Shown: piece after piece, positions 1-6,687 of the stretch
Numbering within the stretch: position 1 is the first letter of the stretch
Layout of the letters: each line of letters begins with the position of its first letter
Assembly (NCBI GenBank): GCA_039029935.1
Contig: JBCCFC010000322.1
Location: forward strand, 1 to 11,188
DNA from: G039029935 sp039029935
Lineage (GTDB): Bacteria > Chloroflexota > Anaerolineae > Caldilineales > Caldilineaceae
Reading direction: 5' to 3'
DNA: 11,188 nt
Notes under the pieces: generated by a model
The model's database searches: none
Seen by the model: the letters and a program-made list of their open reading frames with translations, nothing else
Told to the model about the DNA's origin: nothing
Translations under genes and position numbers: made by a program

Positions 1-99
1 CGGTTAGCTAAATCAAAATTAGGTAATAGTATAGTCGGCGTCTCTCTTACAGGTGATTCAGATTTAATAAATGATGAATATAAAGATAAGTCAGCATAA
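1..99 (+). CDS. C-terminal end of an unidentified upstream gene (partial)
   Basis: Frame 1 is open from the window edge to a TAA at 97-99, giving 32 residues that end in ...LINDEYKDKSA. The frame overlaps the start of the next gene by 29 bases, a common arrangement for co-transcribed bacterial genes. The stretch is AT-rich like the following Cys-rich gene and unlike cobQ. There is too little sequence to recognise a family, and a chance open frame of this length is possible. Confidence 0.35.
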   Translation, partial: RLAKSKLGNSIVGVSLTGDSDLINDEYKDKSA

Positions 100-391
100 A
101 GTGCAATGTCTTCGTTCAGGAGCGTGCTGCGTTGCACATGACGTTTATGGCGTACCTGGATATGAAAATGGTTTAAAGCCAGCGAATACAAATTGCATAC
201 ATTTAATACCCGCTCATAAAAATGGTAAATATTGGCATAAAGCGAAATGTCTTTTGTACAATACAGAAGAATTCCCAACAGAATGTCATGATTTTGAGTT
301 TCCGGGGGCAAATGGCACTTGCAGTTTAGGCCAAATTATATGGCAAAATCGGGGTGTTACAAATTTGGAAACTGAGTTAGTGGAAGTGTAA
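71..391 (+). CDS. Small Cys-rich protein, YkgJ-like (putative zinc/iron-chelating)
   Basis: This 106-aa protein has seven cysteines. Their order (RSGACC near residues 16-20, then NCIHL, KCLLYN, ECHDFEFPG and a final TC) resembles the YkgJ/CxxCxxxxCC family, which has G-x-CC followed by C-x-L, C-x-IY and a C-R-x-FP motif near the end. The first C-x-x-C is not canonical, so the match is partial. Known family members are thought to bind a metal through these cysteines; their cellular role is not established. ATG codons at 71 and 74 are both possible starts and no clear ribosome-binding site precedes them. The gene is AT-rich and lies directly before the cobalamin genes on the same strand. A functional link to cobalt or iron is conceivable but not shown. 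Confidence 0.6.
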   Translation: MMNIKISQHKVQCLRSGACCVAHDVYGVPGYENGLKPANTNCIHLIPAHKNGKYWHKAKCLLYNTEEFPTECHDFEFPGANGTCSLGQIIWQNRGVTNLETELVEV

Positions 392-393
392 TC

Positions 394-495
394 ATGACAG
401 TATATGAATTAGTCATTCCCGTAGGGTTAAGCTATACAAAGCCAAATCTGCCATTTATTTCTCAAGAAATTAAGGAGCTAATTTTTAAATCATGA
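394..495 (+). CDS. 33-aa ORF with ATGA overlap onto cobQ
   Basis: An ATG at 394, three bases after the preceding stop, opens 33 codons beginning MTVYELVIPVG and ending at a TGA (493-495) that overlaps the cobQ ATG as ATGA. The product resembles nothing I recognise. The termination-reinitiation overlap suggests that translation of this ORF could carry ribosomes onto cobQ. It could equally be the remnant of a longer gene or chance, since it has no obvious Shine-Dalgarno sequence of its own. Confidence 0.35.
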   Translation: MTVYELVIPVGLSYTKPNLPFISQEIKELIFKS

Positions 496-1988
496 ACGCC
501 AATGCTCTCATGCTACTCGGCACCCACTCCAACGCTGGCAAAAGCCTCCTCACCACCGCCTTCTGCCGCATACTATCGCGTCGGGGCATCAATGTTGCAC
601 CATTCAAGGCACAGAACATGAGCAACAACGCCGGGGTGACACCGGATGGTGGCGAGATGGGGCGGGCGCAGTTGGTGCAGGCTGAGGCAGCGAGGATTGT
701 GCCGCACACAGACATGAACCCGGTGTTGCTCAAGCCGGAAGCCAATCGCCGTAGTCAGATTGTGCTCAATGGCAAGGCGGTCGGTCACATTGAGGCGAAG
801 AACTGGTTTGACATCAAACGGCAACTGTGGGGCGAGGTGCAGGCGGCATATGATCGGTTGGCGGCGCGGCATGATGTCGTGATTTTGGAGGGAGCGGGGA
901 GTCCGGCAGAGATTAACCTCAAGGCAGGGGATATTGTCAACTTGCGTATGGCACGTCATGCCAATGCCCCCTGTCTGCTCATCGGTGATATTGATCGCGG
1001 CGGTGTTTTTGCTGCACTAGCGGGGACCATGCTGCTGCTGGAGCCAGAGGAACGGACGCAGATTCAGGGCTTTATCATCAACAAATTTCGGGGTGATGCG
1101 TCGTTGCTGGGAGATGCGCTGGATGTATTGCGTGAAAAGGCATTTGGTGTGCCGACATTGGGTGTAATTCCCTTTGTGCCAGATATGCAGATTGCGGATG
1201 AGGATGCAGTGGTGCTGGATGAGCCGGATAAGCAGGACGATGCTGAGGTTCAGGTTGACATCGCTATCATCCATCTGCCACATATTGCCAACTTTGATGA
1301 GTTTGATGCATTGGCCGCAGAGTCAGGTGTGCGGGTGCGCTATGTGCAGAAGATCAGTGAACTTGGACAGCCGCATGTGGTGATCATTCCAGGCACAAAG
1401 GTGACGATCCCGGACTTGGTATGGCTGCGTGAGCAGGGGTTGGATGAGGCTCTCCATGCGGTCAATCAAGGAGGGACCCATGTGATTGGCATTTGTGGCG
1501 GCTATCAGATGCTGGGTCAACAGTTGGCTGATCCGTATGGTGTGGAGAGTCCTGTAGGCTCCGAGACAGCAGGGTTGTCCTTATTACCAATTACAACAGA
1601 GTTTTGCCAAGTCAAACATACCCATCAGGCACGGTTGCAGCTGCTCAATAGAAAATATAGCAGCCAAACTGTAGAAGGCTATGAAATTCATGTGGGTGAG
1701 ACAGAACTGCTAGAGGGGGCGACACCGTTGGGTGAAATTGTGCAGCGTAATGGGCAACCCGTGAGTGTTGTGGATGGCGCAGTCCGTGTGGATGGCTTGG
1801 TATGGGGAACGTACTTGCATGGTATTTTTGAAAATGATGAGTTTCGGCGAGCATGGCTCCTCGAATTGGGTTGGCAGGGTGGTGGCTTGACACTGCGGGA
1901 GTTGCGTACACAGGCGTATGATCGTTTAGCTGATACGGTAGAGGATGCACTGGATTGGCAGATGATTAACAGGATGGTTGGATTGTAG
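492..1988 (+). CDS. cobQ: Cobyric acid synthase (glutamine-dependent amidotransferase)
   Basis: CobQ/CbiP amidates the b, d, e and g side chains of adenosylcobyrinic acid a,c-diamide using glutamine and ATP, giving adenosylcobyric acid in the cytoplasm. The 498-aa length is normal for the family. The N-terminal ATPase domain has the family P-loop GTHSNAGKS (residues 10-18), followed by FKAQNMSNNAG (38-48), LEGAGSPAEINL (132-143) and GDIDRGGVFA (165-174). The C-terminal triad-type glutaminase domain carries GICGGYQMLG with the nucleophile Cys335, and GTYLHGIFEN with His443. The chosen ATG overlaps the stop of the 33-aa ORF. AAGGAG at 472-477 is 14 bases upstream, rather far, which fits translational coupling. 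The CobB alternative (a,c-diamide synthase) is excluded by the N-terminal motifs. Base composition is distinctly more GC-rich than the DNA upstream. Confidence 0.97.
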   Translation: MNANALMLLGTHSNAGKSLLTTAFCRILSRRGINVAPFKAQNMSNNAGVTPDGGEMGRAQLVQAEAARIVPHTDMNPVLLKPEANRRSQIVLNGKAVGHIEAKNWFDIKRQLWGEVQAAYDRLAARHDVVILEGAGSPAEINLKAGDIVNLRMARHANAPCLLIGDIDRGGVFAALAGTMLLLEPEERTQIQGFIINKFRGDASLLGDALDVLREKAFGVPTLGVIPFVPDMQIADEDAVVLDEPDKQDDAEVQVDIAIIHLPHIANFDEFDALAAESGVRVRYVQKISELGQPHVVIIPGTKVTIPDLVWLREQGLDEALHAVNQGGTHVIGICGGYQMLGQQLADPYGVESPVGSETAGLSLLPITTEFCQVKHTHQARLQLLNRKYSSQTVEGYEIHVGETELLEGATPLGEIVQRNGQPVSVVDGAVRVDGLVWGTYLHGIFENDEFRRAWLLELGWQGGGLTLRELRTQAYDRLADTVEDALDWQMINRMVGL

Positions 1989-2002
1989 AGCGGAGGTTTG
2001 AT

Positions 2003-2602
2003 ATGGCATATAGCGACTTTAAAACAATTACTGATATCCGAAATAAGTTTGGTGTTACGATCTTATCAACGCCCTTTTTAGGGCAGGTATCAGAGATTGA
2101 GCCTAATCCACATTTTTATGAAAATTTACAGGAAAACATCGAGCTTGCAGTCAATATTAATACAGAAAAAGCCCGTTCTGAATTAATTATTGCACCGATA
2201 CTTATTGAGGTACGTAAACTAGTAGATCGTCGAGTAAGTCTATTTTCAGGTGTTGATTTTACAGTAGATGTTGATGTTGGACTCAATGGCTATTGTGATT
2301 TTATTATCAGTCGTTCACCTGATCAAATGTTTGTTACATCACCAGTGATTTGTATGGTTGAAGCAAAAAATCAAGATATGACTGCGGCTTACCCTCAATG
2401 CATGGCCGAGATGATTGCAGCGCAACGATTTAATGCCGCACAGTCAAATGAGATTGATACAGTTTGGGGCGTTGTCACTACAGGTAGTATTTGGCGATTT
2501 CTGCGTTTGACTGACAAACGAATTGAGATTGATATGGGCGAGTATCTAGTAAATCAGGCTGGCAAAATTCTTGGTATTCTGCAATACATATTGAAAGTAT
2601 AA
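2003..2602 (+). CDS. PD-(D/E)XK nuclease-like protein, copy A of three
   Basis: This 199-aa protein belongs to a family I recall as widespread but uncharacterised in Cyanobacteria and Chloroflexota. Visible motifs fit a restriction-endonuclease-like fold. Glu60 lies in the helix EKARSE (55-60), Asp99 in GLNGYCDF (93-100), Glu120-x-Lys122 in MVEAK (118-122), and Gln132 in AAYPQCMAEM, the spacing expected for E...D...ExK...Q. No DNA-binding domain, signal peptide or membrane segment is seen. The start is set by GGAGG at 1992-1996, six bases before the ATG and fourteen after the cobQ stop. The gene is AT-richer than cobQ and cobT, which suggests it entered the operon later. By hand count it is about three-quarters identical to copies B and C. 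Nuclease activity is inferred from motif pattern only. Confidence 0.75.
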   Translation: MAYSDFKTITDIRNKFGVTILSTPFLGQVSEIEPNPHFYENLQENIELAVNINTEKARSELIIAPILIEVRKLVDRRVSLFSGVDFTVDVDVGLNGYCDFIISRSPDQMFVTSPVICMVEAKNQDMTAAYPQCMAEMIAAQRFNAAQSNEIDTVWGVVTTGSIWRFLRLTDKRIEIDMGEYLVNQAGKILGILQYILKV

Positions 2603-2671
2603 ACAATTAAAGAGTGAATTAGGTGGCGGACGATTAACAATCTGATTAGATTGCCAATTTGGAGGTTTAAC

Positions 2672-3274
2672 ATGGCATATAGTGACTTTAAAACCATTGG
2701 TGCGATAAGAGATAAATTCTCTGTTACAGTTTCATCCAATACTTCGTTCTTGTTCCAGATTGAGGAAGTGAAGCCTAATCCACATTTTTATGAAAATTTA
2801 CAAGACAGCATCAAACTTGCAATCAATATAAATACTGAGAAAGCCCGCTCTGAATTTCTTATTGCACCAGTGCTTCAGCAAGCACGTAACCTGGTAGATC
2901 GTCAAGTGAGTCTTTTTTCCGGTGTTGAGTTTACGGTAGATAATGAGGCAGGGCTTAATGGGTATTGTGATTTTATTTTAAGCCGTTCAACAGACCTATC
3001 TTTTATCTCATCCCCTGTTGTTTGTATGGTTGAAGCTAAAAACCAAGACATGACGGCAGCATATCCTCAATGCATGGCCGAGATGATTGCAGCACAGCAA
3101 TTTAATCACGCACAGTCAAATGAGATTGATACAATTTGGGGTGTCGTGACCACTGGGAGCATTTGGCGATTTCTGCGTTTGATTGATACACACATTGAAC
3201 AGGATATAAGCGAGTATCATATCAACCAAGTCGGTAAAATACTAGGCATCCTTCAATATATTTTGAAAGCATAG
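2672..3274 (+). CDS. PD-(D/E)XK nuclease-like protein, copy B of three
   Basis: This 200-aa paralogue of copy A starts at the ATG at 2672, with GGAGG at 2661-2665. An in-frame TTG at 2651 would add seven residues but would place the ribosome-binding site inside the gene, and the family N-terminus MAYSDFKTI begins at 2672. The putative catalytic residues are kept, shifted by one: Glu61, Asp100, Glu121, Lys123 and Gln133. One residue is inserted near position 22 and the N-terminal third is the most divergent part. The block MVEAKNQDMTAAYPQCMAEM is identical to copy A. A 69-base spacer separates it from copy A. Its TAG lies only four bases before the cobT ATG, so cobT is probably translated by coupling to it. 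Function is unknown beyond the nuclease-like inference. Confidence 0.75.
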   Translation: MAYSDFKTIGAIRDKFSVTVSSNTSFLFQIEEVKPNPHFYENLQDSIKLAININTEKARSEFLIAPVLQQARNLVDRQVSLFSGVEFTVDNEAGLNGYCDFILSRSTDLSFISSPVVCMVEAKNQDMTAAYPQCMAEMIAAQQFNHAQSNEIDTIWGVVTTGSIWRFLRLIDTHIEQDISEYHINQVGKILGILQYILKA

Positions 3275-3278
3275 ATGA

Positions 3279-4352
3279 ATGGACAATATTGATACACTGG
3301 TTCAACAGATTAAACCGCTTGACCAAGATGTAATGGCTGCTGCACAAGCGCGACAAAACATCCTTACCAAGCCAGCAGGCAGTCTAGGCCGATTGGAGCA
3401 GCTCGCTATTCAACTAGCTGGCATCACGGGTGAGGCGCAACCGTCGATTCCGCACAAGGTCATCGTCACGATGGCAGGCGATCATGGCGTGGCAGCCGAG
3501 GGCGTCAGTGCCTATCCACAGGAGGTGACGCCGCAGATGGTGCTGAACTTCTTGGGCGGTGGGGCAGCTATCAATGTGCTGGCTGGGCATGTTGGCGCAC
3601 GAGTCGTTATCGTCGATATGGGCGTGGCTTCGGAACTACTACCTCACCCAAACTTGGTGAATAAGAAGATTGGGTTGGGGACGCAAAACATTGCGCAAGG
3701 TCCAGCCATGAGCCGTGATGAAGCAGTTGCAGCGATTTTAGCGGGCGCATCGGTCATCGAGGCAGAGATGGAACAGGGATTGAGCATTGTCGGCACAGGT
3801 GACATGGGCATCGCCAACACAACACCATCAGCGGCCATTGCCTGTGCGTTGACAGGGCATACACCAGCCAAAATCGTGGGGCGTGGCACGGGGGTGGACG
3901 ATGCTGGCTATCAACGCAAGGTGGCGGTTGTACAACAGGCGTTGGATATCAACCAACCGGATGCCACTGATGGGCTGGATGTGCTTGCCAAAGTGGGTGG
4001 CTTTGAAATTGGTGGATTGGCTGGTGCTATTTTGGCGACCGCTGCACATGGACGCCCCGTTGTTGTTGATGGGTTTATCTCAACGGCTGCAGCCATGTTA
4101 GCTGTCAGCATGGCACCACAGGTGCGCCCATATCTCATTGCGGCGCATCGTTCGCAAGAGCAAGGTCATCATCTTATGTTGCAATGGCTCGACAAGGAAC
4201 CGTTGCTCGACATTGGCCTACGGCTTGGTGAGGGGACAGGCGTAGCATTGGCGATTTCGCTTGTTGATGGAGCCTGTAAGATTATGCATGAGATGGCAAC
4301 GTTTGGCGAGGCTGGGGTGGCTGAGAAAGTTGAGCCTGGAAAAGCTGAATGA
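3279..4352 (+). CDS. cobT: Nicotinate-nucleotide:dimethylbenzimidazole phosphoribosyltransferase
   Basis: CobT transfers phosphoribose from nicotinate mononucleotide to the lower-ligand base (5,6-dimethylbenzimidazole), giving alpha-ribazole phosphate for the nucleotide loop of cobalamin. The 357 aa match the family length. Family motifs are KPAGSLGRLE (31-40), MAGDHGVAAEGVSAYP (65-80), the phosphate-binding GTGDMGIANTTPSAA (172-186), VGGFEIGGLAGA (239-250), and RLGEGTGVALA near the C-terminus. Glu318 in the last motif corresponds to the catalytic Glu317 of the Salmonella enzyme. There is no convincing Shine-Dalgarno sequence. The ATG is four bases after the copy B stop, and the gene's own TGA overlaps the cbiB ATG as ATGA. 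Coupling with both neighbours is therefore likely. Confidence 0.97.
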   Translation: MDNIDTLVQQIKPLDQDVMAAAQARQNILTKPAGSLGRLEQLAIQLAGITGEAQPSIPHKVIVTMAGDHGVAAEGVSAYPQEVTPQMVLNFLGGGAAINVLAGHVGARVVIVDMGVASELLPHPNLVNKKIGLGTQNIAQGPAMSRDEAVAAILAGASVIEAEMEQGLSIVGTGDMGIANTTPSAAIACALTGHTPAKIVGRGTGVDDAGYQRKVAVVQQALDINQPDATDGLDVLAKVGGFEIGGLAGAILATAAHGRPVVVDGFISTAAAMLAVSMAPQVRPYLIAAHRSQEQGHHLMLQWLDKEPLLDIGLRLGEGTGVALAISLVDGACKIMHEMATFGEAGVAEKVEPGKAE

Positions 4353-5320
4353 TTACACAACAACAAGCAAATTCACGAGGATTAGTCATCATCCTTGCTG
4401 TGATGCTGGATTGGATTTTTGGCGATCCATCCAACCGGTTTCACCCAGTGGCTTGGATGGGCACAGCAATCGCAAAAATGGGCGAGTATGCACCCAAGAG
4501 CGATGACCCACAGCGGAAGTTTGTCTTTGGTGGGTTAGCTGTGCTTGTCGGGTTGGTTGCCGCATCAACGATCGCACGTCTTTATCGCGGCATTGCAGCT
4601 TGGTTTCCACCGCTCATCAGTGTGCTGCTGGAGGCAGTTGCCCTCAAGATGATGCTCTCGTTGCGTGGACTGGTGGATGCTGGGCGGCAGGTAGAGCAAC
4701 CGTTGTTGGATGGCGATATCGAAACCGCACGTCAACAGCTCAGTTGGCATTTGGTCAGCCGTGATACATCTGCGTTAAATGAATCACAGGTCACTGCCGC
4801 AGCCATCGAGTCGATTGCCGAGAATGCGTCTGATAGCTTGATTGCACCGCTCTTTTTCTATAGCCAAGGTGGATTGCCTGCTGTGTTTGCCTATCGTTTT
4901 CTCAACACGATGGATGCAATGTGGGGCTATCGCAATGAGCGCTATGAATGGCAGGGCAAGATTGCTGCCCGACTGGATGATGTCACCAACTGGATTCCGG
5001 CGCGATTGACGGCACTGTTTATTACGGGTGCGGCGGCTATTACCGAAGAAAATGCAAAGGGTGCGTGGCAGATTTGGCAACGAGATGCGGAGCAGACGGA
5101 TAGTCCGAATGCGGGTCAGCCCATGAGTGCTATGGCAGGGGCATTAGACGTAGAACTTGAAAAGGCCGGACAATATCAGCTAGGAGCGGGATTGGCAAAA
5201 CCTGGGCCAACGGATATTGCACGCAGCATCAGTGTGCTGCAAGTCGCATCCATTTTAGGGGTCATACTGTTGGCATTATTTGCGGACAAAATCCGTGTCC
5301 CATCCTCCTCTGGCCGATAA
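4349..5320 (+). CDS. cbiB: Adenosylcobinamide-phosphate synthase (membrane protein)
   Basis: CbiB (CobD in Pseudomonas nomenclature) joins cobyric acid to (R)-1-amino-2-propanol or its phosphate, giving cobinamide (phosphate). It is an integral membrane enzyme. Diagnostic motifs are the N-terminal DWIFGDPSNRFHPVAWMG (21-38), ESIAENASDSLIAPLFFY (154-171), YRFLNTMDAMWGY (182-194) and DSPNAGQPMSAMAGAL (251-266). Hydrophobic segments lie near residues 11-22, 58-76, 84-104, 216-230 and 296-312. The length of 323 aa is typical. The start overlaps the cobT stop by four bases (ATGA), with no strong ribosome-binding site, so translational coupling is probable. The amine substrate is supplied by the decarboxylase encoded after the next small ORF. 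Confidence 0.95.
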   Translation: MITQQQANSRGLVIILAVMLDWIFGDPSNRFHPVAWMGTAIAKMGEYAPKSDDPQRKFVFGGLAVLVGLVAASTIARLYRGIAAWFPPLISVLLEAVALKMMLSLRGLVDAGRQVEQPLLDGDIETARQQLSWHLVSRDTSALNESQVTAAAIESIAENASDSLIAPLFFYSQGGLPAVFAYRFLNTMDAMWGYRNERYEWQGKIAARLDDVTNWIPARLTALFITGAAAITEENAKGAWQIWQRDAEQTDSPNAGQPMSAMAGALDVELEKAGQYQLGAGLAKPGPTDIARSISVLQVASILGVILLALFADKIRVPSSSGR

Positions 5321-5342
5321 GCTGCTAGATAGGTAAAGAATT

Positions 5343-5600
5343 ATGGGCAATGAGTATATTGAAGTCGATTTAGACAATGAGCAAAAAACAGCCATTTTGA
5401 AATACGCTCCATTCTTTGTAATGGACGAAATCACGAAAGATGATTTAAACAATCGCAGAAAGAAGTGGATACGCTTTAAACCTCAATGCCTATCCGATGT
5501 TATTGGGGAGCTAGCCTATCACTTTAATCGGACAAAAAGCAATCAACTTTTTTATTTTTTAGATGAACTCATCAATCACCTTGAATCTTATGAAGAATAG
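5343..5600 (+). CDS. Hypothetical 85-aa acidic protein
   Basis: I do not recognise a named family. The protein starts MGNEYIEVDLDNEQ, is rich in charged residues, and has a basic patch NNRRKKWIRFKP (about 41-52) followed by two likely amphipathic helices (LSDVIGELAYHF, FYFLDELINHLES) and an acidic C-terminus. There is no signal peptide, membrane segment or cysteine cluster. A weak AGGT at 5331-5334 precedes the ATG. The gene is clearly AT-richer than cbiB before it, and its 3' end overlaps the start of the cobD-like gene (11 bases if that gene starts at 5590, 38 if at 5563). The overlap and same-strand position support a real translated gene rather than a spacer. It sits where cbiB and cobD would otherwise be adjacent, so it may be an inserted accessory gene. 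Confidence 0.65.
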   Translation: MGNEYIEVDLDNEQKTAILKYAPFFVMDEITKDDLNNRRKKWIRFKPQCLSDVIGELAYHFNRTKSNQLFYFLDELINHLESYEE

Positions 5601-6687
5601 CAAGCATAGACCTCCTCAGCCAGCCAAACGTGTAGAATCCTTACTATCTGTGCCACATGGGTCCATCAATCCTGTTGAGTTAGAAAATTGGCACGTCGAT
5701 CCAGAGATGGTCGTTGACTTTAGCGTCAATAGCAATCCCTTTGGTCCATCACGTAGCGTGTACTACAAATTGACACATGTGCCGCTTTCGTGTTATCCTG
5801 ATCCAGACACACTGGCAGTGCGCCGTTGTCTTCAAAAACTCCATGAGGTTCCTATAGAACAGATTTTGGTAGGGAATGGCACGGCGGAGTTATTGTGGTT
5901 GATTGCCTTGGCCTTTTTGGATGTTAACGACCCTGTGTTAATTGTCGGCCCAACATTTGGTGAATATGCCAATACGGTGCGGTTGATGCAGGCACAGATC
6001 ACCGAAGTGCAAGCGACAGATGTGAATGCATTCACTGTACCCGTGCCGCAAGTTACGGAGGCACTATCTTCAAAAGCTTGGCGCGTTGTCTATCTATGCA
6101 ACCCCAACAACCCAACAGGGGCTGTTGTTGATGCCAGTGTCATTCACACATGGGTGGTACAACATCCGCACACACTCTTTGTGATTGACGAGGCATATAT
6201 TGATTTTGTGGAAGGGTTGCCATCATCCATTTTATTAGAGGCAAATAATGTCATTGTGTTGCGATCCATGACCAAAGCACATGGGCTGGCGGGGCTACGG
6301 TTGGGCTATGCGGTTGGACATGCGGATGTGATTCAAGCGTTGAAACAAGTCTGCCCGCCTTGGTCGGTGAATGCGATGGCGCAAGTCGCTGGCGTTGCAA
6401 CGTTGGGAGATGCGGATTACTTGCAACGTTCAATGACACAACTGTCATTGCTCAAAGAAACGTTTGTGGCGGCATTGACGGACCTTGGCCTGTCACCCAT
6501 GCCATCGCAAACGCATTACTTTTTGGTTAATGTTGGGAATGCTGCAAATTTTCGCCATCAGCTATTGATGCGGGGCGTGGTGGTTCGTGATTGCGCCTCG
6601 TTTGGGTTGCCAGCATATGTGCGTATTTCGACGCGGACCGAGCGCGAAAATCAGTATTTTATTGAGCAGTTGAGAAAAATTTTATGA
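5590..6687 (+). CDS. cobD: Threonine-phosphate decarboxylase (PLP-dependent, CobD/CobC type)
   Basis: The family decarboxylates L-threonine O-3-phosphate to (R)-1-amino-2-propanol phosphate, the linker that CbiB attaches. This fold-type I PLP protein has the expected landmarks (numbered from the 5590 ATG): HGS near 23, DFSVNSNPFGPS (43-54), LVGNGTAELLW (94-104), CNPNNPTG (170-177), IDEAYIDF (199-206) and the PLP lysine Lys229 in RSMTKAHGLAGLRLGY. PWSVNAMAQ (257-265) matches the PWSVNA motif of Salmonella CobD. Histidinol-phosphate aminotransferase (HisC) is the close alternative, but DFSxNxNP, PWSVNA and the neighbours favour CobD. An ATG at 5563 would add nine residues; neither start has a clear ribosome-binding site and both overlap the 85-aa ORF. 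The stop overlaps the cobO start by ATGA. Confidence 0.88.
   Translation: MKNSKHRPPQPAKRVESLLSVPHGSINPVELENWHVDPEMVVDFSVNSNPFGPSRSVYYKLTHVPLSCYPDPDTLAVRRCLQKLHEVPIEQILVGNGTAELLWLIALAFLDVNDPVLIVGPTFGEYANTVRLMQAQITEVQATDVNAFTVPVPQVTEALSSKAWRVVYLCNPNNPTGAVVDASVIHTWVVQHPHTLFVIDEAYIDFVEGLPSSILLEANNVIVLRSMTKAHGLAGLRLGYAVGHADVIQALKQVCPPWSVNAMAQVAGVATLGDADYLQRSMTQLSLLKETFVAALTDLGLSPMPSQTHYFLVNVGNAANFRHQLLMRGVVVRDCASFGLPAYVRISTRTERENQYFIEQLRKIL

Noticed and set aside
392..491. Possible cobalamin riboswitch upstream of cobQ
   Set aside because: The roughly 100-base gap is too short for the full element, I see no B12-box-like conserved core, and the gap is filled by a 33-codon ORF.
2638..2653. Small hairpin CAATCT-GATT-AGATTG just before the copy B ribosome-binding site
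   Set aside because: A six-base AT-rich stem is weak and expected by chance; there is no T-tract and no similar structure before copies A or C.
5590..6687. Histidinol-phosphate aminotransferase (HisC) as the product
   Set aside because: The DFSxNxNP and PWSVNA motifs and the position between cbiB and cobO fit threonine-phosphate decarboxylase better; a HisC side activity cannot be excluded.
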